Below, piece after piece: positions 10,870-23,366 of a DNA stretch of 64,000 nt. This stretch comes from Hymenoscyphus infarciens (taxonomy: Eukaryota > Ascomycota > Leotiomycetes > Helotiales > Helotiaceae). Position 1 is the stretch's first letter, and every line of letters starts with the position of its first letter. The stretch covers positions 1-64,000 of the forward strand of contig LLCB01000215.1 in NCBI GenBank assembly GCA_001414345.1. Reading direction: 5' to 3'. The position numbers and the translations under genes are program-made. The notes beneath the pieces were generated by a model. It worked only from the letters and a program-made list of their open reading frames with translations, was not told the origin of the DNA and made no database searches.

Positions 10870-11865
10870 TATTACAGAAAAAGAGAGTCTTACGTAATCT
10901 CTTTTTCTCTATATATATAGTAGAGTTTTTATCTCTTAAATTCAAGCTTCTGAAAATGTTTTTAATCTAAAAATACGTTATAGTTATAAGCTCGGTTTAT
11001 ACCTAGAGTATAATCTATAACTTTTACTTATATATTTAATATATTACTATATATTTAGAACGCTCTCCGCTGTCGGTTAGTATAACTAACCGCTTAATAC
11101 TTACGTTTAATAAGTATTTAGAAGCTCTATTATAAGTAAGACTCTCTTAACTTTAAATATAAGACTTTCTTAATAAGCGCGAATAAGAACTCTCTTAATA
11201 AACGTAGATAAGACTCTTCTATAAGACGCTCTTAGCTTCGAATATAGCAAAAGCTCTACTTAAGTAGATATATCTTAATTAGTAGCTTACTCTTAAAGAG
11301 CTTATATAAAGCTCTTTATAGAAGATATAAAGCCTAGCTATAAAGCTAGCTACTTCTACTTTTAGAGGTGTTATAAACTAGAAGCTTAGTAATATACTAG
11401 CTTACTTTAAAGAGTATTTAAAGATATATTTGAATTTAGAAGCCGAATACTTTATAAAGCTAGTATATAACGCTAACTATAGGCTACTATATCTATAAAC
11501 GCTATCTACTCTTTACTAAAGATACTAAAGCTAGAACTAAAGTAGAGTTAGAGCTAGAGTATAAGAGAGGAAGTTAGATAGAATCTAGAAGTAGGACTTT
11601 ACTCTTAAATACTATAGAATCGCTGTTTAAGAGTATACTTTATAAGATTCTCTATAGTAGGAATAGAGAGTAATATAGTTAAGAGGTTCTTTTATAATCT
11701 AGTTTAAGTTTATAAGCCTAGGAAGCTGTCGTTTTCCTAGACCTAAGAGATATATTATAGAAAAAGAGAGTCTTATATAACCTCTTTTTCTCTATATATA
11801 TAGTAGAGTTTTCACCTTCTAAATTCAAGCTTCTTAGAGCGTTTTCAATCTAAAAATACGTTATA
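10870..11865. mobile_element. TRIM-like element, copy 1
   Basis: A 996-bp element with direct terminal repeats of 113 bp (10870-10982 and 11753-11865), each starting TATTA(C/T)AG and ending ACGTTATA. A perfect 5-bp duplication GTAAA flanks it (10865-10869 and 11866-11870). The roughly 770-bp interior has no reading frame or pol motif. Terminal direct repeats, a 5-bp duplication and a size under about 1.5 kb are the definition of a terminal-repeat retrotransposon in miniature. A second copy lies inverted at 14521-15399 and a solo repeat at 39480-39585. Polarity is unresolved: no good primer-binding site or polypurine tract is seen. Confidence 0.8.
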
Positions 11866-11870
11866 GTAAA

Positions 11871-14515
11871 TTATTATTGAATTTCTATATTATTATATAC
11901 TTTAGTAGAGTTTAAAGAATAAGATAATAATTTAAATATTTAGTCGTATTAGAGCTAGAAATATAAAGTTAGAACTATATTCTACTAAATTATATAGAGT
12001 ATAAGAATAACTAAAGAGATACTTAGAAGTTTTTATATACTATAATTATATTTTTAATAAAGTACACTTTAAGTGTAAAGTAAGTAGAGTATTAGTATTA
12101 GATATTAATTTTCTTTATATATATTTCTACTTCTAGTTTTAGTAAAAGCGTATACTATTGAAATACTTTAGACTTAGACGAGAATAGTATTAATAAAATA
12201 TAAAAAGAGTTTTTAATAATTATTATATTAAGTAGAATCTAGTTACTAATATATCGACTTTTCTTAATATATTAACTTACGTTAGTTAATTCGCTAAATA
12301 GCTAATAGAATCTATTAACTCGATTATATATAAAGTTTTAAACTTTTTATAAAAATAATACTATAATATAAGTAACTATTTAGCTCTTTTAAATTAATTA
12401 ATCTAGATTTCTAGATATAGTATTTATATAAAAGAGAATTATCTTTTAGAAAAAAAGTAAAAATTATATTATATAAATTCTATATACTATACTAGCTTAA
12501 GAAAGTTAATATATATTAAAAAACGTCTTTTTTTTACTAACGATATATCGCGCTAATTATATTAGACTAAAATAGTATTGAATTATTTTAAGAGTATACT
12601 AATAATAATCTATTAATAAAAAATTATTAGTATCTAAGTCTGAAATAATTTAATAAGTCTCTTAAAATTTCTATTTAATAGTTCTTATAAGATTACTACT
12701 ACTACGTTAAAATCTTTCTAGTCGACTCTATATAAGCTACGAGGACTATTTCAGATTTTATACTAACCTCGATCTAAGGTTATAATAGCTATTAATTATA
12801 TAATTTTTAGTCTTTTTAACTTATTACTATAGTAATCTATCTCTCTTTATAAGCTTTAAAGTAGATTCTAAACTACTCAGTCTAAGGTTTATAAAAGCCT
12901 TCTATTTACTATTATATAAGCCTTTTATTTATCTTATTAAGCTTTATTAGCTTTATTATTACGTACTTAATAGTTAATATATATAAAATACTCTTTAGAA
13001 GCTATTAGAAGCTACTTTTAGTTATAAGACGAATAAAACTAGTATTCTTATATATCTTTCGAACTCGTAGAACTCGTCTAATCTATATAGCTCTTCTAAT
13101 TCTCCTAGTAGCTCTCTTATAGATCTATAAAGCTCTCTTACTTTAAATTATCCTAGCTTTTATAAAAACCTAAAAGCCTCTTTTATAGCTTTATATACTC
13201 TTTCTACTACTAGTATAGGCTTTCTTAGTAGACCTCTTCTTTTTAAAAGCTTATAATCTCTTCGTTTCTAAATCTACTCTTTTCTTAGAGCTAGTGTTAC
13301 TACGATTCAAGCTAATAAACCTTCTATTTCTCTTATTATAATTATTTATAAATTACTTTTTAAATAATCGTTTTAGTATAAGTAAGCTAGTAAAGCTATT
13401 ATTCTTTTAAAGCTAGTAACTCTTTATATTTAAAGTAATAATCTTAATATTAAGCGTAGTATAAAATATATATTACTATTTAAAAGTCTCGATTATTAAA
13501 TAGAAATCTAGTAACTAGCTATATATATTTATATAATAAATAAAGATCAGTTTAATAATTAGCTTATAGAATAGCCTCTTATTTCTTATACTAGTAATAG
13601 AGCTTTCTAATAAGACTAAGAATATATATTCTATATATTAAATAGTAGTATAATTATAAGTAAAGTATTATAGAAGTAGTTATAGAAGTAAACTAGAACT
13701 AGAACTAGAACTAGCTTTAGTATTCTTATATAGACTCGGTTACGTAGTAGTATCTATGTTCTATAGAAGATTAAGTCTTATTATATATATTAGATTTTCT
13801 ATCTCTCTATTTCTAAATATCTAACTTCTTTCTTATTTAAATTAATATAAAAGAAATCAGCTCTTTATTAGTAGTAGCTTTAGCTATAAGTATTATTTAT
13901 TCTACTTTTAGTTATCTCTACTAGATTAATAATAATAGGTCTAACTACTACTATAATCTTAGTAACTTATTCTATATCTACTATAGTTATTTTAGAACCT
14001 ATTTTAAATCTTATAAAATTACTAAATAAGCGATTTATACTTAACTCGATATACTCTCTAGTATTAATTTACGTCGCTACTAACGTAGCACTTACTAATA
14101 AGTAAGTAAAACTAGGAAATATAAATTCTATATTAGTAAATACTAAGAAAAGGTTACTAGCGCTTAATATATACTAGTATAGTCGATAGTATTATTATAA
14201 TAAAATACTATACTATTTTAGATTAATATATTATTATAATATTATAATAGTATATATTTAAATAAGTATAAATATTATAGTAATAATATAATAGTACGTA
14301 TTTAAATACGTGTAAATATTATAATAATATTCTAATATTAAAAGATATATCTTTTAATAACTCGTAAGTATAAAGACTTACTTTTTTGAAAAATAAAGCT
14401 ATTTATACTTTTTCTATATACTCTTTTATTATTTTAAAACTATATAATAGTAATACTAGATATTAATTAAATTATAGAAATATATATATATATATATATA
14501 TTAGCTAGAGACATA
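11871..14515. other. AT-rich RIP-mutated DNA between two TRIM copies
   Basis: About 2.6 kb with no intact gene. A 41-bp segment at 12525-12565 matches the reverse complement of 38826-38866 with about three differences, so this DNA belongs partly to a dispersed repeat family. A short (CTAGAA)n tract lies near 13690. No transposase or polymerase motif was recognised. Confidence 0.6.
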
Positions 14516-14520
14516 GCTAA

Positions 14521-15399
14521 TATAGCGTATTTTTAAGTTAAAAATACTCTAAAAAGCCTTATATTCGAAGATAAAAACTCTGCTATATATATAGAGAAGA
14601 ATAGAGTATTATATAATCTAGTTTCTATATAATATATCGCTTAGGTCTAGAAGAGATAACTTTCTAAGCTTATAATAAAAGTAGATTATAAAAGAACCTT
14701 ATAGCTATCTCGTTCTCTATTTCTACTATAGAGAGTTCTATATATTCTTAATAGTAAAGTCCTATTCCTAGATTCTATCGAACTTTCTTCTTTATAATCT
14801 AGTACGTTATTAGCTCTAGCTTTAGTAAAGATAGTAAGTAGAGTTCGTAAGATATAGTAGCTAGTAGCTAGCGTTGTATTTATATATATACTAGCTTCGT
14901 AGAGTACTAGGCTTCTGAATTCAAAGGTATCTTCGAATATCTCTTATAGTTTCTAGTTTATAAAAGCATCTCTAAGAGTAGTAGTAGCTAGCTTCGTTAC
15001 TAGACTTCTAGTTTATCTCTCTACTAGTAGTAGAGCTTTCGCTATATTCAAAGTTAAGAGCGTCTTATAAGAGAGTTCTCTCTATACTTATTAAAAGAGT
15101 CTAATATTCGAAGTTAAAAGAGCTCTACTTCGATTATCTACTTATAGTTAAGCTTTCTAATACTTATTAAGAGTAAGTATCTAGAAAAGGTTATTTATAC
15201 TAATTAATAGCAGAGAGCGCTTATCTTTATACGTAGTAATATTATTATAATATAGTAGATAGTAGTTATAAACTAAGCTTATAACTATAGTATACTATTT
15301 GATTAAAAACGCTCTAAGAAGCTTTATATTTAGAGCTAAAAACTCTATAGTATATATAGAGGAGAATAGAGTATTATATAACTTAATCTCTATATAATA
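14521..15399. mobile_element. TRIM-like element, copy 2 (inverted)
   Basis: An 879-bp copy in the opposite orientation to the one at 10870. Terminal repeats lie at about 14521-14632 and 15287-15399. The flanks are GCTAA (14516-14520) and ACTAA (15400-15404), a 5-bp duplication with one RIP-type G-to-A change. The interior matches the interior of copy 1 in inverted orientation. It is about 115 bp shorter, so the copies differ by deletion as well as by RIP. Confidence 0.75.
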
Positions 15400-15404
15400 A
15401 CTAA

Positions 15405-15996
15405 ACTATATTTTTTAATTATCGATTTATTTAATTTTTATATATATTTAAAAAGCTAAATCTAATAAGTTTAATACTCTAATAAATTTAATTTATCTAA
15501 TAAACTAACTTTATTATTATAATATTAGTTCTTAGTATTATTAAACTTTAATAACTTATATAACTTACTTTTATTATTATAAACTCTATAAAAGACTATA
15601 AAGCTAATTTTTAAGCTATCTATATAACTGTTTTTTCAAATTTCTTTATTTAAATAGATCTATAATTCTAGCTACTTAGCTATATATTTTAGATCTTCTA
15701 CGTTATATTATATAAGTTTAAAATATAGAACTAGAAATGAAATAGAGTAAAAATCCGAGGTAAAAGCTTAAATATTAGATCTTAGTAATACTATAATACT
15801 ATTATAGTAAGATTAAAATACTAATAATATAAAGAATAATATTATAAGATATTATAGTATTTGAATAGTATAGCTAGTATATATTAAAGTAGTTTTCTAA
15901 TAATATATTATAGTAGTATAATATTCTAAATACTATCGACTATACTATTATCTACTATTATTATTATCGACTCTTATAGTTTTCTTATTACTACTA
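15405..15996. other. AT-rich RIP-mutated DNA
   Basis: No gene or named element is seen. The sequence is dominated by ATTATAATATTA-type runs. Confidence 0.6.
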
Positions 15997-16001
15997 TATA
16001 G

Positions 16002-16293
16002 TATAACAGCATGCCGTCCTATATAGCCGAGATTACATAGCATATGCCGTATATATAAGGTTTCAGTAGTTGTTGTTTTATATTATCTAATTTAGGAAAG
16101 TTACGTACGTCCGGGCTTTTAGACGTACTTCGTAGGTTCGGGCTTTTATATTAGCCGACGTATATCGTTGTTCGGTTTCGTACCTCTTATATATTAGCAT
16201 CGTTTAGAGCTGTTTTCGCTCTTTACCTTTAGTTTTCGCGTTAATAACCACGAATAGACTACTTCTCTACTCTACCCCTGCCTTATTATTATA
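16002..16293 (+). mobile_element. Solo LTR, variant
   Basis: A 292-bp solo LTR. Its first roughly 195 bp match the type 1 LTR (compare 24478), keeping CpG-containing blocks and the GCATGCCGTC end. Its last 95 bp are different. The flanks are TATAG on both sides (15997-16001 and 16294-16298). The retained duplication shows that the chimaeric LTR transposed as such and was not truncated in place. Confidence 0.7.
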
Positions 16294-16330
16294 TATAGAT
16301 AGATAACGTAGAGATTAAAAGCTTTAAGAA

Positions 16331-17114
16331 TTTAAGTAGAGTTTTAGATATATAAGCTATTAAAACATATATTATATAATATTATAATATTATTATTATA
16401 TCTTAGCGTATTTAGATACGTATTATTAGAAGATTATTTTAAAATATTAATTAAAAATACTATAGTATTTTATAATAATAATACTATTAACTAAACTAAT
16501 AGACGAAACTGCTTTTACTAAGATTTTCTTATTTTAATTCTTCTTATTTATATTAGTTATTTTAGTAAAAACTCTAGAGAAGATACCGTCTATTCTATTA
16601 TATTTAAATACGTTTAAATTAATTAATATACTTAATCTATCTCTTAAGTTTTTACTTCAAGATATTAAAAGTCGTCTTACTATACTCTAAGTATTATAAA
16701 TTATTATATATTAAGATGAAATACTTAAGTAGAGACTACTATGTATTTTTATAGTTTACTATACTTAATTAATATACTTTAAGTAGAGCTTTAGATATAT
16801 AAGTTATTAAAAGATATATTATATAATATTATAATATTATTATTATACTTTAGCGTATTTAGATACGTATTATTAGAATATTATTTTAAAATATTAATTA
16901 ATAATACTATAGTATTTTATTATAATAATACTATCGACTAAACTAATAGACGAAACTGCTTTTACTAAGATTTTCTTATTTAAATTCTTCTTATTTATAT
17001 TAGTTATTTTAGTAAAAACTCTAGAGAAGATACCGTCTATTCTATTATATTTAAGAACGTTTAAATTAACTAATATACTTAATCTATCTCTTTAGTTTTT
17101 ACTTTAAGATATTA
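16331..17114 (+). repeat. Direct duplication of a 337-bp unit
   Basis: Two copies (16331-16667 and 16778-17114) lie 447 bp apart and align without large gaps, differing mainly by transitions. Each runs from AAGTAGAG(T/C)TTTAGATATATAAG to CTT(C/T)AAGATATTA. The 110-bp spacer is unrelated. This could be a pair of short terminal repeats or a local duplication. No coding content is seen. Confidence 0.7.
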
Positions 17115-20100
17115 AGATATAAGTTTAAACTTAGACCTTCTTTTAGCGACGAGACTAGTAAAGTAAACGAGTTTTTAGATTACTAAGTTTTAAGCTTATT
17201 ATAATAGTACTTATAAGTAGTTTACTTTCGAAGAGGTCTTATTTATTAGCGAAGTCGTTCTTAAGATTCTAGAGTATCTAGTATTCTTAATATTAGCTCT
17301 ATACCTCGCTAGTTTAAGCTACTTAGAGTACTAATCTCTTCGTCGCCTTTTTTAATATAGTTCCTCTCTTATATATAGTATATTATACGTAGAGTTAGAA
17401 ATTAGTAATCGATTTATAATTAAAATAGCAGATAAGCGTTAGAAATTCGAGAGACTATATTGAAATAGTATCTATACTCTTGAATAGTATAAACTAAGAA
17501 TTAGTAAAGTCGAGCTTAAACTTAGATTACTTTACTTTAACTTCACTAGTCTTCTAGGTTAATATTCTAGTTTATTTTAAGATATTTTATTACTATCTAG
17601 TATAAGAGAAAGAAGTGATAGAAGAAAGTAGTATATTAGCTTCTTAAAATACTTAAAAGATAAGAAAGCTTTTAAAAAACTTATATATAGCTATTATTGC
17701 TTTAGTAATAGCGCTTCTAGTAAAGGAAATAGAACTACTAATACTAAGAGATTTAAAATTAGTTATAAGTTATAAGATAAGATATAGAGATATAGTAATA
17801 CTATTAGTAACTATAGTAATATAATATCTATCTCTAGTAAAAAGAGATTTTATTATTTCTATATTCTTATATAAAGATCTTTATAAAATTTTAATTATAG
17901 ATATATTAGTACTTTACTAGCTATTAACCTAGTTATTTTTAAGCTTAGAAATTATAAAATCTAGCTTATTAATAAGTTTAAGATAGTAATTAAACTACGC
18001 TTCTAATAGACTATAGTTAATTAAGAGCTACTTAATAGTTTACTAAATCTCTTAAAATTCAACGCTTTTAATCTCTAATAGACTTAGATAACGATATAAT
18101 ACTTATTATATTATTATAATATATATTATATAATAAATATTATTAGAGAACTAATAATAACTAATATAATATTAGGTTTCTAAAGTATAAATTTAGCGAT
18201 TTTAAAGTAAGTTTAAAAAGAGAATTTAATAATTTTATAGTAAAATAAATAGTATAAAGTACTAAAGAGATAGAATAATATTTTAAAAAGTAGTAAAGTT
18301 AATATTAAATTATATACTAATTACTAAACTTAATAATAACTCTATTATTATTAATATAAATCTTAATTTTCTTATTAATATCTACTATAATACTCTAATC
18401 TTATAGAAAAAGTATATATTATATATTACTACTAATAATTAGATATCTCTTATAAGACATAAGGTTTTTTATCTTATTAAAGATATACTCTAAAGAAGTA
18501 CTTAAAGCTAGGATTATAAGATAATTAAATATAATTTAGATAATAATAGAATAGTTAAACTTCTTTAATATAAGTGATTAGTATATTATCTCTAGCTTAG
18601 AGTTAACTAGTATTATACTTCTTACTAGCTATTATTAAATCTTAACTCTAAGTATAGAATAACTTAGTTATTAGCTTTCTTTAAATCTAAAGTAAGAATC
18701 GTTCTACTATATCTTATCTTTATCTTCTAGCTTACTTAATTTTAATAAATTCTCTATAGTATTCTTATCTTAATACTAGTATTTATAAAGTTAAAAGACG
18801 CGTTTATTATAAGTACTATATAGATATTAAAAGCAAGCTTTTAATCTCTTAAAATTAGAGATATTAATATCTTCTATAATCTTATAAAAATACTTAAATA
18901 TAATAAGTTTATATTATAAGTTATATATAATTATAATAGATACTATATATATTACTAGAATCTCTTCTTATAATAGATATTTATCTTTTCTACTACTAAA
19001 AACACTGCTAACTATATACTTAATTACTTATCTTAGACTACTTAGAGATTAAGTTATAACTAAAGATAAAATTATTTAAAGATTAAATTATAAAGTATAG
19101 AGTATTTCTTAGCTTATACTTAAATCTTTAGATCTCTAAAGAGATTAAAAAAAGTTTATATCTTATATAAAGTTATCTAGTCTTTAGTTAATAGTGTTTT
19201 ATACTAGTAGATAGATCTATTCTACTATTATTTATATAAAACTAATCTAATTATAAGCTCTATTTTAAGAGCTACGTCTAGTATTTAATTAGTTAAATTC
19301 TATCTTATAAGAATATTATATACTAATTTAAAAAAATTAATATTCTTTTCTTAGTAGATTTACTTTAATTAATTATATAGTATCTTCTTAAATTTAAAGA
19401 TTATTAAGTGATATTATAATTTATAGTAAATATTAAATTAGAGAGTAGAATTATTAGTAGCTTAAGAGAGAGCTTTATTATTTAAAATAATATACTTTAT
19501 AGAATATTATTATAGTATAGTCTTAATAGCTTTTAGTACTATAAAATAGTTAGTAAATAAGTACTAAACTTATAGAAATTCAAACCTAACTAGCTTAAAC
19601 TCTAATATTATAAATATATATATAATATTCTTAATTACTATCTATATAATTAAACTTAAGTAAATACTATAATTTTTTCTTCTTATTAAGTAAATTCTAT
19701 ATATTCTTAATCTCTACTTCAAAAGTATTAAGTATATTAATATTTAGCTTAGTACTAGCTTAAGTAATTAAAAGTATTACTTTTATAATATCTAAGTTAT
19801 AAGTTCTCTTAAGAAGTTTAATAATAAGAATAGTACTACTATATAGTAGATTAGTTACTTTAATAATATTAAAAAAAGTAGATTTAAGAGTAAAATTATT
19901 ATTAGAGTAGTAGATTATAATTATAATATAATTAAGTTTATTATTAATAGTCTATTTATTAGTAGTTAAGAGAATTATCTCTCTATACTTAATATATACT
20001 TACTTATAATTTAGCTTTTAGAGTACTTTTATCTAGATAGTATTAATTATTTAAGTCTCTAATTAAACCTCTTTAAAATAATATTTAAAGAAAGAAACTT

Positions 20101-20136
20101 AATAAGACTAATTATTTCTAGCTAAGTAACTAGGTT
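17115..20136. other. AT-rich RIP-mutated block
   Basis: About 3 kb, CpA-depleted and without an intact gene. The scale fits a decayed autonomous transposon, but I found no diagnostic motif on either strand. Confidence 0.6.
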
Positions 20137-20814
20137 AAAGATATAATAGCACGAAATATATACTATAGGAGAAGAGGTATATAAGAGTGCGTTCGAGACT
20201 AAATAACGTATATAGATACTAGGCTCTAATATAGAAGAAAAGGCTAAACTGGCCTTTTCTGACTCTAGGAGTAGGCTACTATATATAAGAGGTTTCGGAC
20301 GATATAAAAGAGGTATAAAACCGAATAACGATATACGTCGGCTAATATAAAAGCTCGAACTCTACGAAGTACGTTTGAAAGTCTAGACAGACGTATAAAC
20401 GTACGTAACCTTCCTAAATTAGATAATATAAAATAATAACTATTAAAACCTTGTATATATAGTATATACTATATAATATCGGCTATATAAGACAGTATAC
20501 TATTATATCTCTCTTCTTTAAAAAAGACTTATTCTCGAGTCTATCTATCTCTTATTATTTAGAGCTAAATTAGAATAGTATAAGTATTATAATATTTATT
20601 ATATTTATTAATTTTATTATAAGTAAGAAGGTAAATTAGAGTCTAAATCGTAGCTAACCTAGGTTTAAAGATACTTTATTTATTAAAATATTATAAGTAA
20701 GATATTAAGATATTAGTATCGAATTAAATTTATAGATACTTATAAAGAGACTTTATTTCTAATCTTTTAATATTAAGAGTAAGTATTTATATCTACTAAA
20801 AGAGTATAGTCCGA

Positions 20815-21290
20815 TTCTATTTAGTAGGTTAGAAAAATTTAAAGTTTAAAGTAAAATTAGAAAAAGTTTAAAGTAGAGTTAGAGGCGAATATTAAGAGGT
20901 AATGTTATAGTTAATAGTATTATCTTAGCTAAGAGTTTACTTTAAGGATATACTAATTTATATCTGATTCAAAAAGTTTACTTAAAGAGTATAAGTCTAA
21001 AAAAGTTTAGAGTAAAGTTAGAACTGAAAAATTAATAATATCGTAGATAATAGTAATAACTTAGCTAAGACGTTACTATCCTTTTAAGAGTATATTAATT
21101 TATATTTGATTTAAAGAATTTAAATAAAAAGGAGTATAAGTTTATCTAAACTAAGGTTAGTAGAGACTTAGAGTAAAGTCGGAAAAGAAAAGTTAATAAT
21201 ATTATAGATAGTAATAACTTAGCTAAGAGGTTACTATCTTTTCAAGAGTATACTAATTTATATCTAAGTTAAATTTAGATAAAAAAGAAC
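20815..21290 (+). repeat. Tandem repeat array 1 in the pol-less element
   Basis: Three degenerate copies of a roughly 150-bp unit, each containing a TAACTTAGCTAAGA-like block followed by AGTATACTAATTTATATCT. The copy at 59227-61476 has fewer units. Confidence 0.65.
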
Positions 21291-21354
21291 TTCTAACCTA
21301 GCTAGAAGTAAAAGAAAGTAAGAAAGAATATAAAGACTATAAGACTCTAATTAG

Positions 21355-21720
21355 AGTTAGTAGGGTTTCAGCTAGTTAAAGGCGAAGTTATTTCCAAAGT
21401 TATTAAATTATCTAAGTATCTAGAGATAATAAAAGAGGTAGTTTTAGCTAGTTAAAATAAAAGAGTTATTACTAAAGTTGTTAAAGTTAAAAACTATTAT
21501 TCAAGTATCTAGAGATAATAAAAAGAGGTAGTTTAGCTAGTTAAAAGAGTTTATTACTAAATTATTATATTATCTAAGTAACTAAGGATAATAAAAAGAG
21601 ATAGTTTTAGCTAGTTAAAAGCAAAGTTGTTTCTAAAGTTAAAAATACTATTTAAAGTTTAAGATAATAAAAAGAGGGGTTTTAGCTAGTTAAATAAACT
21701 TAATACCAAAGTTATTATAT
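21355..21720 (+). repeat. Tandem repeat array 2 in the pol-less element
   Basis: Four to five degenerate copies of a roughly 80-90-bp unit with the recurring block TTTTAGCTAGTTAAAAG and AGATAATAAAAAGAG. Variation in unit number explains part of the length difference between internal regions (2488 bp here, 2250 bp at 59227). Confidence 0.65.
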
Positions 21721-23366
21721 TACCTTATTCTCTTTAAAGTACTTAAGAACTTAATCGTCATCTTCCGATTTTAGAAAAAGAGTTACTAGCAGATTATAGA
21801 GAGTTTAGAGCTAAATCAGATAAGAAGAGAGAGGTGTTTTAAACTAAAGTACTAATATTAATAGGCGTAGTTGTTTCTAAATATTTAGTACTTTAGTATC
21901 TCTTCTTATCTAGGATTATAATTCTAGCATCTCTTAAGAGTAGTAGACGCGTTTTAGAGCTAAGGTATATGTCCTATATATAAAAGAAGTATTCTAATTC
22001 TCTTTAAGTATAGCTATACTCGAAAAGTAAACGTTTCTTTAGTATAATCTTCTTCTTAATTCTACTTCTATCTCTTTTAACCTTTATACTAGCAGCTAGG
22101 ACTTAGTTTATAACTAAGTAATTATAGTCTTTTTAGTTATTCGCTAGTAGAGGTTTAAGAGAAGCTTAGTAGAGTTAGATAATATTTAGTTAGGATTAAT
22201 AGTAATAACTTAGCTAAGAGCTCGCTTCTAAGTTTCATCTTAATAGAAAGCATATTTTAACTGATTTATATCTAATTTAAGATTTAAGAGTTAGAAAGTA
22301 GTAGAAAGGTATTAGAGGTAGAAGCTTATAAGCGAAAGAGGTCTAAAGGCGAAGGAGGGTTAGATTAAGAAGAGTTTAAAAGTAGATTTTAGTTATTAAC
22401 TTTAAAGTTTACTTATAATTTTATCCTCTATCTCTTTAACTAATTGTTTTATCTTTTATATTTTTACCTCTATCTCGTCTATATATCGTCTATATTTAAA
22501 AAGTCTTTTTAAGACCTTTTATATTTTTCAGTATATAAACGTAGGTTAGAGAGGGTTTAGAGAGTCTTTTAAAAAGAGGGGTAGCCTTAGAAGAGGTTTA
22601 TTACTTAATACTATTCAGTAGAACTATTAATATAATATTGAATTTAAAGAGAGAGGGAGGTAAGAGTAGATTTAGAAGCCTTCTAAATAACTTTAGTATA
22701 TTAACTTATTTACTAAACCTATATATAGCAGTCTCTATATAGAGAGAGTTATTAGGATTCTAAACACTTAGCGTATTTAAATCCTATAACGTATAAGATA
22801 CGATTTTTATTAGCTGTCTAAAACTAATACTAAACTCTAATATTACTAGCTATCTAGGAGATCTCTAGAATCCTAGCTATTTAAGAATAACGTTATTTAA
22901 GTCTAATTCTAGCCTAAAAAAGAAATAAAAGCAATAATAAGCTTAAAGAGATATTATAAATACCGTTACTAGTAAAGTAGAGTTTAGTCTTTTTATATAA
23001 TAGTACGAAATATATACTATAGAAGAAGAGGTATATAGGAGTACGTTCAAGACTAAATAACGTGCGTAGATACTAGGCTCTAATATAGAAGAAAAGGCTA
23101 AACTAGCCTTTTCTAACTCTAGAAGTAGGCTATTATATATAAGAGGTTTTAGATAATACAAAAGGGGTATAAAACCGAATAACGATATACGTTAGCTAAT
23201 ACAAAAGCCTAAACTCTACGAAGTACGTCCGAAAGTCTAGACAGACGTACGAACGTACGTAATCTTCTTAAATTAGATAATATAAAACAACAACTACCGA
23301 AACCTTATATATACGGCATATGCTATATAATATCGGCTATATAGGACGGTATACTATTACAAAAGA

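Larger units (their letters stand above)
20142..23361 (-). mobile_element. Complete pol-less LTR retrotransposon
   Basis: Two 366-bp type 1 LTRs (20142-20507 and 22996-23361) bound a 2488-bp interior. A perfect 5-bp duplication AAAGA flanks the whole (20137-20141 and 23362-23366). The right LTR still ends in an unmutated TTACA. Read on the minus strand, the purine tract AAAGAAGAGAGA directly precedes the 3' LTR. The interior near the 5' LTR is related to the gag region of the Gypsy element at 49508-57695. No reverse transcriptase or integrase is present, and the middle consists of tandem repeats. It therefore looks like a non-autonomous (LARD-like) partner moved by the Gypsy element. All reading frames are closed by RIP. 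Confidence 0.8.

Noticed and set aside
10870..15399. A single DNA transposon with 0.9-kb terminal inverted repeats
   Set aside because: Each arm has its own direct terminal repeats and its own 5-bp target duplication, so these are two separate insertions.
20815..21720. A CRISPR-like repeat array
   Set aside because: The units are contiguous degenerate tandem repeats without unique spacers, inside a fungal retroelement.
22943..23161. A 72-codon open frame on the - strand
   Set aside because: It lies within and next to an LTR. AT-rich sequence gives Leu/Ile/Tyr/Ser-rich frames by chance.
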